Shown here one piece after another: positions 46,369 through 59,500 of a stretch of 64,000 bases of DNA (its first letter is position 1; each line of letters begins with the position of its first letter). Both the position numbers and the translations under genes were made by a program. This stretch comes from Heliopora coerulea (lineage: Eukaryota > Cnidaria > Anthozoa > Scleralcyonacea > Helioporidae). The stretch spans positions 484,501 through 548,500 of the forward strand of contig JASJOG010000141.1 of NCBI GenBank assembly GCA_030142905.1, given 5' to 3'. A model generated the notes under the pieces. The model saw only the letters and a list, made by a program, of their open reading frames with translations, made no database searches and was not told where the DNA came from.

Positions 46369-49300
46369 TTAAGAGTTGTGTGGGAAAGCAATATCAAACA
46401 CCTCCTTGTAGTTGCTGACGAAATGGACCTCTAGCCCTTCCTTTATGAACTCCTGCAGTTCGTCGAAATCTTTCCGATTACCTTCTGGTAATATGATGCA
46501 CTCAACGTTAGAGCGTCGTGCCTGTCGTACATGGAACGAAAAACTGCGATTAGAACTCAATCGGAAATACAAGAACGACAAACAAGCCACGTGAAAAAAA
46601 GTCAGTCATCAAGGCTTATCTTTAGGGATAAGACATTATGAACACAAAGATGTCATTGTGCACAAGGGCTAAGAGCATAAACCACGCCCCACTCTTTTCG
46701 AGGATCTCAGCATGAAGCAAGCGGGTTTCTTGAAGAAAGTCACGTGTTTCGTTATACTGAGAATCGACCATTTTTAATGAAGGCGTCGAAATTGTCTGAG
46801 GGTTTTAACCAACTGCCTCATAAGTAATATATCATACACGAGGAGTGTTTCATCAGATACCCAAACACCGAGAAGTGAGTTCAAAAACGAAGCGATAGCC
46901 GAGTTTTTTAACCAACTTCGAGGTGTTCGGACATCTGATGAAACACGATTTTCGAGTGTATGATATTATATCTCAAACGAATCCTTATTTAGAGAGAAAA
47001 TCAGGTTTAAAGTTGTCAAAATTTTATGCAAAATTAAGATCAGATATCCAAACTACGTTTCGATACTGATTTCCTTTGTGTTTTGCTCATGAATTGTAAA
47101 TGAGTTTGAGATGCTCAGTAGATTCATTGATTATACGAATATTCGATACACACTGGAAATGACATGGACTGGGGTACTTAAGGGCTGTTTACACGAGAGA
47201 TTTTGTGACTTGCGATTGACGTCTTGGAGTATGTGTTTTACTGACGAGAGCATCGAGGACAAACAACAGCGAATCATAAGCGGATATCTTGCTGCATAGA
47301 CTGTCCTGAGTTTATTACATACAGCAGGATAACAATCACAACGTGTGATTTTGTGCTTTGCGATTGACGTCTTGGAGTATGTGTTTTACTGACGAGAGCG
47401 TCGAGGACAAACTGGAGCGAATCATAAGCGGATATCTTGTTGCATAGATCGTCACGAGTCTATTACATACACCAGGATGACAATAGCAACGTGCAAAATG
47501 GCACCTGTAAACGGTTCTTGACGCAGTTGCTCATGGCTTGTTTGTACAACAGTTGTATTTGGAAAATTATTAAGATATTCCCACTCACTGCGATAGTCTT
47601 TTCTTTGATTCCCCCAACTGGTAAGACCTAAAGAAATGAGAATTGAAACAACACACCACACAGTTGAAGAAAACCAAGATGATGTTAAATGTGGTAGCTT
47701 GGTAGATGCTTTATACGCACGTTCTCAAGCTATTCTACTCAGAAAAAAAACATTCTGAGCCCCTGACGCGAATCGAACCCGTGACCATCTCACCGGCGAT
47801 CAGAAGGTTACGGGTTCGATTCCCGCGTCAGGGACTCAGAAAGATTTTCTGAGTAGAATAGCTTGAGAGCATGCGTATAAAGATCATAAAACCAAGATTG
47901 TTTAACCCTTTAACCCCCAGGGCTCATCTCTGTGACGAGTAAAATCGACTGGCTTTAGCCAGAGTAAAATAGCAGAGAGCACCTTTGCCCTTAAGCGGTT
48001 CAAGAAAAAATTAAGCTCATGTTTGTAAAATAGTAGTGAAAGAAAAATTCGATTCATATTCAAGTATGCTTGTGGAATGTAAGAAGTTAATAGGTTGATA
48101 ACTGCCGGGACTGATCTCAAAGAATATCAACGTTTCAAGCAAAGGCCATCGTCGGAACACGTTTCTTTCCTGACGAAGGGCCTTTGCTCGAAACGTTGAT
48201 ACCCTTTGAGATCAGTTACGGCAGTTATCAACCTATTAACTTTTTACCTTATTTATCAGTGTCTACGCAGTGTTCTATTCTTATATCGTAGATATACTTG
48301 TAGAAGACTCGTTCATTGTGAAAATGGGCAAATATATGTAAAAGAGTATACAGTATCGGACATACAAAAATATTCAGAAGGTGTTTGGGCGGATTTTTCG
48401 TAAGACCTCGCAGATAGTTGTTCCATATATAGAGTGAATAGTCTCTTCTTAAAAGTGACCACCAATTTAAGATTCTTTTACGTGTATTTAATTCAGCCCA
48501 ACTAGCCTTGTTCCAGGCGGAAAATTCTTTTGAATTAACACAAAAGCGAGGCTAGTTAGACTAATTTAACTGCACATAGCACAACATTAAATTGGTCACC
48601 ATTTCTGCACAGGATCCAAAAAAAAATTGTTAAATCATGGGAGCTACGACACCAATAAATCATCTCAATCTTTAGAGCTGACCTTTCCTGTTAAGGATAC
48701 TTCCCCCGTCATGGCGATGTTCTGTCGTACTGGAGTGTCAAGTGCCAGGGACAACAATCCGGTGATGATGGTACAGCCTGCGGATGGCCCGTCCTTTGGA
48801 GTGGCTCCCTAATGCAAAAAAATAGCGAGAAGAATGAAATTGAGTGAACCATAATTTTGTCTATTGTTCACTCAAGAAGATCGAGATCAGCGTATATCAA
48901 GTAAAAATCCACTAAATTTTTCACGATTCTATTATACAGAAGAACGTTTCGAGCTCTTTACAAATCACTTCGTCTATCAGTTACTTCGCTTCGTACAGAC
49001 TTCCATACGAAATGAATACTGCCATATTGGCAATGGTTACAATTACGTATACATCTTGGAAAGTCTGTGTTTAGAGAACAATTGCCAAATTAAACATTGC
49101 AATGATCAATAATTCCTGTTATTTCCAGATGTTTTGTTTAGGTGAACTCTAACACTTTATTTAGCTTTCGAGTTTGCTTCACTACCCTCGCTTTTACTTC
49201 CCATGTTGTAACATCAAACGGAATAAAAAAACGTAAAAAACGTAAACGTCTTACCTCTGGAACGTGCAGATGTATCGAAGCTTGTTGGAAAAACTTGTTG

Positions 49301-51137
49301 TCTGGATAATGTTTTGCGAGAAATCTCTGGCAAAATTTCAAAGCAGATTAGTCAGAAAGAAGTTAGATTGGGACTGTCCAACTAGAGCAAATGATGAACA
49401 AGGGCTTCAATTTGCTTTTAATTTACTTGAACATTTAGACGAAAAATGATGTGCTTATCCCTGAAAAATGTTGAAGTTGTTTCACAATATGACTGTCTGG
49501 CCAATGACGATAATCATGATAACAATAACAATGATGGTCATCAAGATGACGATGACATTGATGAGGACGATGATAATCGGGAAAATAGTGATTATGAGTT
49601 TAGCAATTATGTTTATAATCATGACAAAGACGTCGATCACGACGATGACGACGATAATTAATATTGATGATGATAACGATGATAATGATTATAATAATAG
49701 TGATGATTAATACTGATGGTGATGGTAACAATGATGATGGCGATGATTATGACGATTGTTGTAATAATGACAATGATAATGACGATGACAGTAATCATAA
49801 GTATAACGATAACGATGAAGACGATGATAATTAATATTGATGATGATAAAGACGATGATGATTATAATAACACTGATGATTAATACTGATGGTGATGGTA
49901 ACGATGATGATGGCGATGATTATGACGATGGTTGTAATGATGATAATGATAATGACGATGACAGTAATTATAAGTGTAACGATAACAATGATGACGATAA
50001 TAATTAATATTGATGATAACGATGATGATTATAATAATGATGATTAATACTGGTGATGATGGTAACGATGATAATGATAGCAATAATTATGACAATGGTG
50101 GTAATAATGATAATAATGATAATAATGATAATAATGATAATGACGATGAGAGTAATCATAAGTATAATGATAACGATGATTACGATAATGGTGATGGATC
50201 AATTTTTGAGTAAATTATTTTGGACTAATTTCAACCAGACGGTTGAGACTGATTTATTTCGAAATAAGACGATTAATTTCTAGATCATTATGATGACTGA
50301 CGATAATAATGACATCGTTAAAAATAACGATGATGGTGGTTATGAGGGATGATCAGTGATGACAACAACAAACGGGTGACGATACTAAAATTACTTTAAG
50401 TTTTCACCGAAACTGTAGTACCTTGCTAAAAGTATATGAAATTTTTGCACTTTCTTTCATTACATCGCCCAGCTGTCCAGTCAGGTCCAACGACGGTGAA
50501 TTCTTTTCAACATTTTTGTGATCTATTGCCTCCGTTAGAGACGTCTCAATGAACAACGTAGAGCCACCTAGAACAAAGCAGTCACACGTTGAGTTCTACC
50601 GGAACGTCAGATCATGAAAAGTTGACAAAATCCCACCTCCATTGCAAATTAATCTAAAGGATAGAATAACCTGCTGGAATTCTGTTCCACCAGTCCCGAT
50701 AAATGTAATGGTACGGCTTTGCTGATTCCCATTAACCATTTATTTTTACTTATAATTCTAGGCCGTAGCCCGAAGAAAAACGAAAATTTTTTGAAGTTCA
50801 TAACTGGGTTGATTACCAACCGTATAAATAGCTCAAATGGTATCGAAATAAATGTGGTCAAGGTAATGTGAACTCATCATAAACCCAGTTCGTACTTCTC
50901 ACTGTTCTCTACTTCTCCGTCACTGCCTATTGATCCACTAGAATGATCGGCATTCGTTGATCCATACTTACCCATGGCTGTCCATGCTAACCCCATCACC
51001 ACCCCAGCAGGAGTTTCCTCGTAAATCCGCTCGGTGTTAAATACAGGGTTTCCAACATAGCTGTAAAGGTCTGATGAGTCTACTAAAACCTCGTCCAAGT
51101 TATCGTGAACTATCTTATAGGCTCCCTTCCGATATAT
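46369..51137 (-). CDS. LONP1: LONP1 exons 18-23: protease domain
   Basis: Exons 18-19 carry [20 protein letters not shown] and the [14 protein letters not shown] helix. Exon 20 gives IHLHVPE and exon 21 [13 protein letters not shown] with the catalytic Ser. Exon 22, only 39 nt, gives [13 protein letters not shown] with the catalytic Lys. Exon 23 gives [12 protein letters not shown] and [11 protein letters not shown] then stop. The Ser-Lys dyad is intact, so the protease is predicted active. Confidence 0.94.
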
Positions 51138-53452
51138 CTGTAGAAGTAAAACTGAATTACAATAAAGAAAACCTTACTATAAAGTAGAAGTTTAAAGTTA
51201 GTGTTCTGCTAAAAAAGAGAGAACTAAGTACTAAGGTTTCGAGGGAAAGCCCTTCATACGAGTCAAATGCGACTGGCTTCCAGTCGAAACGTTAGTACCT
51301 CGTCCTCTCATTTTTTGGCAGATCATTACTCACTACTCTGAAAATTCGGCCATGTTGATTCAGAACTGCCTCTGCCGAGCTTCATTTTTGATCTCACAAA
51401 ATTGTGTTGTACTGGGCTACAGGCAAGATCCAAGACCCGATTTTGCCAATGCACGGGGTGTTCTCAAGTCATTCCAATTTTTTTCTCACTGATAAATTAC
51501 TATCGAATTACGTCGCATTAAGCATAGTTTCCATATAATCGCCCGAATCGTCTCGACCGTCCGGATCGCCACAAGAACACTTGAGGCGATCGGAGCGACT
51601 CAGGCGATTTTGGTTCTACATGATCAACTCGATCGTCTGACTGTGAACAGGGGGTGGCGCCAGAGGGGGTTACAGCCCCCCGTCGGGGAACCTTAGGCCC
51701 CCCATCGGGGAAAATTGAACAATTCGTCGGGGAACGACATACGTGGGGGAAGCTTTAAATATTCGTGTTTGTTTTCTCAAACTGGTAAAAGGAAATACAA
51801 ATTATCTGCCTTAAATGTAAATAATAAAAGCGGGGAAGATTTTTTACGAGAAAATCGGGGGCGAATAATGTGAAAACGAACGAAAAAGAAAATTGACACA
51901 GATGTGGCTGGGCAAGCTGGCCTAAAGCCATAATTATCGGTATCACCTTTATTGTTTTGTGGCTTTGCGAGTTTAGAATACTACGGACTATTCAAAGGCG
52001 ACTTCAGACTTCACTTTGTGCCTACATTACTGTTATAACTGGTACGTTCTAAACTCTAAAGTTTAATTCAGTGTAAGAAAAGATGAACGGAAACGACGGT
52101 TATTAACAAGGCCAAAGATGAGATTAAAAATTTGCCTATTGCAATTTACATAATACGTTAATAGAATATGTCTTACTGTAGTCAGTACAAAAACAAATTG
52201 TTCATTTATCCATGCATGTGCATTCATTTCCAAAAAATAATGCATTTTCCTGCACCTAAACTTTAGCCCCCCTGTCGGGGACCTCAGCCCCTGCGTCGGG
52301 GAATTCCTGCCGCCACCCCTGACTACGAATCTTCACAGTTATCACTTGGTCCTAAACATCATTTTTGGCATGCTGCTCGCTAACTCTCAGTGTTCTACGC
52401 CGGAGAAGACAGAGAAGAACAAGAGGAAAACATAGGAGAACATTTTGGGTTCGGCATTTATTTCAGGAAAGAGAGGAGCTTGGTGCATATCATACACTCC
52501 TGTACAAACTTCGAAATTCGAACTGAACAAGAATTTCTCTTTAGGTATTCTTCCAGTAGCTGTCTGACAAACTAGACTTTATAATGAAGAGAGAACTTGT
52601 TATAGAAACATTCATACTTCTTCATTTCTTAGTATGGTTGGCTAAGTTGTTGCCGCCATCTTGAAACGCGAATGGATTTGGATCGTCCCGATTGTCTCGA
52701 TCGCCTGACAGATGTTTCCATTTGATCGCTTGCAATCATTCACGATTGTCTCGATCGTCTCGATCGTTCCGATCGTCCGGATAGTATTGCTAACGATCCA
52801 GGCGATCGCGATCGTCTCGACCGCCCCGGAATATATCCATATGATCGTTCCGATCGTCAGAGCAAATTTGGGGCGATCGAGACAATCCCGGCGATCATAC
52901 GGAAACCAGGCTTTACTTTCTCACAAGTGGCGGCTTTATTTGACACGGCAAAAATGGAACAGCTAAATCAATATCAACCTAATTCCAACATAAACTGTCT
53001 TCTCATTACGTCCCAAATACGAAAGGCACACAAACGTCAAATTAATGTCGTATATAACATCCGCATGTCATTGATAATTCAACATAACGCGGCAATACAA
53101 AACCCTCACGTAAACGAATGGCGAACTAAGATGGTTGATCTGACCTTTTCAATGTGTTTTTGAAGGTTTCGAACACCACTTTCACGACAGTAGGACTTGA
53201 TTAACGTTGACAGAGCTTCTTCCGTGATTTTGATATTGTTTTCCTTAACACCAGACGAGTCACGGGCCATTGGGATAAGATATTTCTATGAAAGACAACA
53301 ATGCACCGCTATACATTTATTGTACACGGTGCACTATTAGTAGTTGTAGTTGTTAGATTAACAATCGGCTTGTTATTATTCATATCACCCAAGTAAAAAA
53401 CAATCTAAGGTTATATGCGATCGAAAACGTTTTGGTATACACATATTGTTAA

Positions 53453-53527
<75 letters not shown>

Positions 53528-56500
53528 AAATGCACATTACACGTTAGCAAAATTATTTAAACATGAATACACACGAATGCGTGTATGTAAATGCAACCAC
53601 TCAAAAGTGTGGAAATAGAAGATCAAATATTTTCTTCCATTGTACCAGTTTTTGACCTGTTTCTAGTTGAAAAATGGATTCGCTTAGACTAGATAAGATA
53701 TTCGCAATTTCGTTCGACCTTGGATATGGTTAAGATTACACAAATTCTCGACTTCGGTCAACAGGGTTCTGCCAAGTTAAAAAAGTTCAAAATGTGAATG
53801 AAATGCAAGACGTGAAATCAATAAAGATCATACCTGAGCGATTGCTTTCTTCTCGTCTTCAACGTACCCAGAAACTGGAATGATTTCCATGCGGTCACGA
53901 AGCGGGCCAGGAATGGTATCGACGACATTAGCAGTACAAATAAATAATACCTAATTGGAATGAGGTAATATTAATTATTATACATTCAAACTATTCTTGT
54001 TTCTTATTGGTCGACATTCACCAGTTAATTCTCAATGTCCAGAATCCGTGACATTATTTCCGCCGAATATCGTGAATTATTCAACGGAGTTGTCCAAAAA
54101 TAAAATTTTTGGACGCTGATGACGTAACCACATCAAGGCCGCGAAAATTACAAAACTGCAAAAATGGCCTGCAGCAGTTTGGAAAGTTGATCGCACAAGT
54201 CTTTTTACTGCAAATCTTTTCTTGTATCTATTGCTGTTTTCAATGTATAATAAAACAATTATTGGACTCGAAGCCAGAGCCAGCCGACAATTTGAAAAAA
54301 TACAAGAAAAAACATATCCCTAAGAGGAATATCTTGAAAACTCAAAATACGAGTCAAAATCAAGACGAAAGTTGAACCAGTAATATTTCGGTCTCATTTC
54401 AAAACCATCATCAGACCAATTCAATTTCCAATTCCTCTTCGGAATATGTTTTATCTTGTATTATTGGACTTGGCTTACGCATAATATCACGAATTATCCA
54501 GACCTCGGTCAATGTTATCCACCGAAGCCGAAGCCTCATTCAATAATTCTATTTCAGAATCATCCTCAGAAAGCTTGGTTGGATGAGAAGGCACTTCAGG
54601 ACTATATGGTTGAAAGAATGTGTTGAGAAAACGTTTGATTCAAGAGAAGCTTTAGGATTACAGCTATGTGATATCTTAAAGCACATTGAGCAAGAATATC
54701 CTGACTCGAAAATATTTGAGGAATCATTTATAGATCTCAATTACATTACCTTGGACAAATCCACAGGAACATCTAGATAATGATCCAAGAAACCAGAGTT
54801 TTGTTCCGGATCCAACAATTCCAAAAGAGCGGAAGCCGGGTCACCCTGAACGCCGCGACCCAACTTATCAATCTGGGGAAAAAAGGACTTCGAAATCAGT
54901 TTCCTGAAATATTTTACCAGTAACCATTCGGCTATTTGAACTGGTGCGCTGTAAGTTAATTTGTTTGGTAACATGTTATATACAAGGTATTTTACATATT
55001 ACAAATTGCATATTGTACACTGCATATTACAGATCGCAAGTCACGTATCACTTACCACACAGCACATACTAAATGTCACATGTCACACGTCACGAGTTCC
55101 GAGTCACATGTCACATGAAACACGTCTTGTGTTGCACATTCCATAGAACGAAGTGTATATTTACTGGTACGTGCAAAGTGTTTAATATAAAAATCTACTT
55201 CAGCTGTCACAAACAGTGTCTCCTCGGTCAATTATTTGCCCCTACCTTCGGGATCACCAAATAACTTGGCCCTGTCGCCAGTGATAAGTCACGACTCGCT
55301 GAACCTCATCTAGCAATTGTTATCAAGAGCACAAACCTCATCGATTAGAACAAGCGGGTTTTCGGTCTTCACTTTCTTAAGACACTGGATAACTTTTCCT
55401 GGCATAGCACCGATGTACGTCCGCCTGAAAGGTTGAATAACGTATCTGAAATACTTCATATTTGAAATTCTTGGTCGGCTGATGACAACTGAGAGTTCAA
55501 TCTATTGTATTCGGATCTCAAACCAACCTTAAATTTAGTTCTACCTCATTTTGGTCTCGTTTATTTTTGCTTCAGAAATACATTAGTTACCAAAGATATC
55601 GACTAACCTGTGACCTTTAATTTCTGCTACGTCCGTCATTCCACCAACACTGAACCTGTAATACTTTGAAACAACAAACTGATTGTAATGGAGGACGCTT
55701 GGACCTTATTTCACGCTTACTTCGCCGACAGATGAATACACGTCTCCTTATCAACAATGCCGTCCTCAACAAAAGCATACACCGCTGAGGAGCGGAAGTG
55801 ACTTTTATCAGTTTGTTTTGGATGAAGAGTTTTCCAAAAAGGGAAAATAGAAAGAACTCTATAAATGCATCTTTAGTGAGCGTTTTACGTTTTCCCGCCA
55901 AAAGTCATATCCTTGTTGTCAAGTCTCAAAAAGAAAATAATCTTGATGACTGTTTTTACCAACAGTGGGTCAACACAAGCTTAAAATTTTATAATAACTC
56001 CTCAATTTAGTTTGATTCAAATACACTTCCTAAGCCTTCACTGTTTTAACATCAAGGCTCAGTTTAATACTGCTTACCTCTCGCTGAAGTGCTCTTGCGA
56101 TGGACTTCGCAACGCTGGTCTTTCCAACACCTTTCAAAGCAGACAAAAATGTACTGTCACGTGCAAAAGACGAGTTTAATTTTGTATATTGTCGGCCGTG
56201 ACTTAAATACCAAGTTTTCGACAAATGCAATTACGGTAACGGCATAAATTGTGAGAATTACCCGGTGGTCCAGTGAAACACAATATTTTTCCTTGAACTG
56301 AACCGTTCAGTTGACTCACAGCAATAAATTCCTACAACACGATAAATTAAGGTTTGACAAACAACTTCCTGTAGGTTATTTTTCCAATAAAATACATTAT
56401 AACTACAGGGAAAAAAAAGTGTCCAGTTCTAGCGTTTATCAGAGAATCCCTCACCAATATTCGGTCCTTGATATCTGTTAATCCGTAGTGATCCTCATCT

Positions 56501-59500
56501 AAGATCTCTTTCGCCCTCTTCAAGTCGAAGTTCTCTTCACTAAATATTCCCCAAGGAAGGCTGGTGAGCCAGTCCAAATAGTTTCGTGATACACTGTTTA
56601 AAAAAATATCGAAGAAAACGTGAAATGAAGGTGGGCCGTCGAAGGTTTCAGACACAGATTCACTAAAGACAATATTCCATCTGTTCTTTCGTGAGAGCAT
56701 TTCTATACAGTGTTCTGCGACTTATGCTTGTATCTCAACATTACGTTGTTATTACTCTTTATCCCAAGCTTCTTTCCCCATCCAGCAAAACTCAATTTGG
56801 GGAATGCTGGGTTCCTCATTGTACATAAATAACGATTGCAAAAAGTATAAAAAGGAAAATTAGTAAAACAAAAATAAAAAACAAAAAAAAAACCTCACTT
56901 AAATTCGGAGGCATTGGCCTCCAGAAATCCCAACTTGTTCAGTTCTTCGTCAATAACTTCTTGGACGTGCGCAGGAATTTGGCGATCTTTTAATTTTTCT
57001 CGAAATTTTTCAGCCACAGCATCCTTGTCATCTTTTTCCAGTCCCAGTTCCCTTTTGATCACTTTAAGCTGCTCGGTAAGTAAATATTTCCTTTGCATCT
57101 TGTTCACCCTTTCTTCCACCTACTCGAACCATCACAGAGAAAGATTAAGATTGCTTTTTTAACTTCCACGCATACTACGCATTAGTACATTATGGTATGC
57201 TAAATTGATACCTTGCATAAATTATTTGAATTCAAAAAAAAAAATAAGACCATTGTTAAATTAATCCGAATTCTTTAACGCGTACCTCTTTTCCAATTTT
57301 CTGTTGCAACATACACATGGCGTACTCTTTCTTCAGCAGCTCCAACGTTTTCCGAAGCCTCACAGGAACATTGGTTTCCTCGAGAATTTCTTGCAGTAGA
57401 TGCGACTCGGCGCTTGTCAACGCTGCTCCTGAATAAACGAGATGTAAAACCAGGCTGAAGAGCTGCATTCCCACTGTAGGGGAACATAGGCCTACCTTTG
57501 ACCAAAACTACAGACGCCAACCAAACACTTCGGTAGACGTGACTGTGTCTAACCCCAACCTTAACCGTTACCCAAGATGCACTGTTCACTAGAACCTTCA
57601 CCCATAACACTGCATGTGACAGTAAACAAACGAAAAGTAACCAAAGCAAATGCACACGTTCCACCCTCCACCCACTCGGTCACGTTTTGGGACCCTCATC
57701 TTTGAAATTCTTCCTCTTTCGAGGTCCGGGAATACAACTGGCATTAATCTTATCATATTTTCTTCAACTAGTAATCTCAAAAACGGCTCACCAAAGTCTG
57801 CCAGATGAGTTGGGTTGTCCACTACCTTTTTACCAGCCTCAATGAGTTGAGCCAGCGATTCTTTGTACAGCTGATTCAGGCCAATAATATCCCGGATGGT
57901 CTTGATGACTTCAGCAGCGACCGCCTGTGAATAAATGAACAGGTAGGTAATAGCATGGTTTCCAGCGCAATTCGAAAAAAAACACAAACGAGTTTTTCAA
58001 AGACTATCAAAATAGCAAGAATCCGAAAGACGTGTACCTTGACTTCCTGGGTGAGTTTGAAGGGCGCATGAAGAACATTCTCCACTTGAACCATCTGGAT
58101 AGATTGCGAACGTTCCCTGTCAGTTTTTGTGGCTTCACTCGCCTCCAAACTGTCCTTTACGTCTTCAACATCCTTCCTGTCCGCAAACTCTGCCGCTTCA
58201 TCCTCCGAGATAACATCCGTTATGGCTATCCTGTCAGATTAATTGAACATATATAAAAATCAAGCATGCAGGGTTTACTATGAACACCTTGGGAATCGGA
58301 ATATTTTTAATGCTATTTCATTCTTCCAAAACAGTTCCGGACTGATCGAGAGTGAAGTACACTTCCGATTTGCCCATTTCTATTGGTTTAAAACGAGGTC
58401 CAGTTCAAAACCTTTCGTACGAGAATAAGTTTTAACTAAAGTGGAAATAGATACCATGCATAAGTACATAACTGATTGAAAGGTTTTGGACCTCAATTTA
58501 ATGAGAAGTTGGAAGGTAAATCAGAATAGCCTACTGGGAGGAGGAATTACAAGGATATGTGGAAGAGTGTGGAGGGTGGGGACACAGCAGGACTTGGAAA
58601 AGAACAGAGAAAGAGGTAAAAGATGGAGGGGGAGAAGGAAAGGGAGAGAGTTGAGGGTGAGGGAAAGAGAGTGGAATGGAGAAGGGGGAGAAGGGAGAGA
58701 AAGGAGAGAGAGAGGGAGAAAGTAAAGAGGGAGGAGGGAGGGGGGAGGACAAGGGTCAGGGACATAGACAGTAACAGGGATAAGGAGAAAGAGACAGTGT
58801 ATGTACTTGGAGTAAACAGGAAGAAGGAGGGGAGGCAGAAGGTAAGGAAGAGGGAGAGAAAGGGGAAAGGGATAAGGTATGGACAGGGAGATGGAAGGAA
58901 AGATATGGAGTGGAGGGAAAGGAGATGGAGATGGAGAGGGAAAAGCAAAGAAAATGGAAAACTGAGAGGGAGGGAAAGAAATATGGAGTTATAATGTACA
59001 CAGGACTTGTCTGTCATGACCAATAGCAACAAAGTTCTGCTGGTCATCCTGACAAGGGTTTGACATTCTTCTTTGGACCCCCAGCAAGTCCAAGTATGAT
59101 GTGTCTCATTGTCATGTTTCTTATTTTTTTGACACCCAAATAAAACTATCTGTACCTTCTATGACCCAGTATGATCATTCTCATTCTATCACCAGTATCA
59201 TGAAGCTCTGTGATTTGAACAAAAGTACCAACTTTGTAAATCTCATCAAGGCTTTTTACAATTTCAGCCTCATCACTAGGAAGTTAAAAAAGTAATCCTG
59301 TATGTTCCTCTTCAAAAAGCATGATACAAAATTAAATGTGAAAACACAAGTCAGGAAACAACAAAGGCAGATCCCTCACACTATACCTGTCATCTTTTCT
59401 CAGAAATGTCCCTGCATAAGGCTGGTTCATTTTGCATTTTCTCCTGATTAAATCCATCATACCTCTGTCACTGACCTGAACACAGAGGACATCAGGATTT

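Noticed and set aside
47755..47840. Functional tRNA gene
   Set aside because: A B-box and acceptor-like 3' end are present, but no A-box, D-arm or anticodon arm of the right spacing could be found on either strand.
49446..50213. Asp/Asn-rich and Met/Ile-rich frames
   Set aside because: They are GAT/AAT minisatellite translations within a LONP1 intron.
58547..59047. A 166-codon Ser/Pro/Leu-rich minus-strand frame
   Set aside because: It is translated from the polypurine tract. The composition is that of a simple repeat and no exon of LONP1 maps there.
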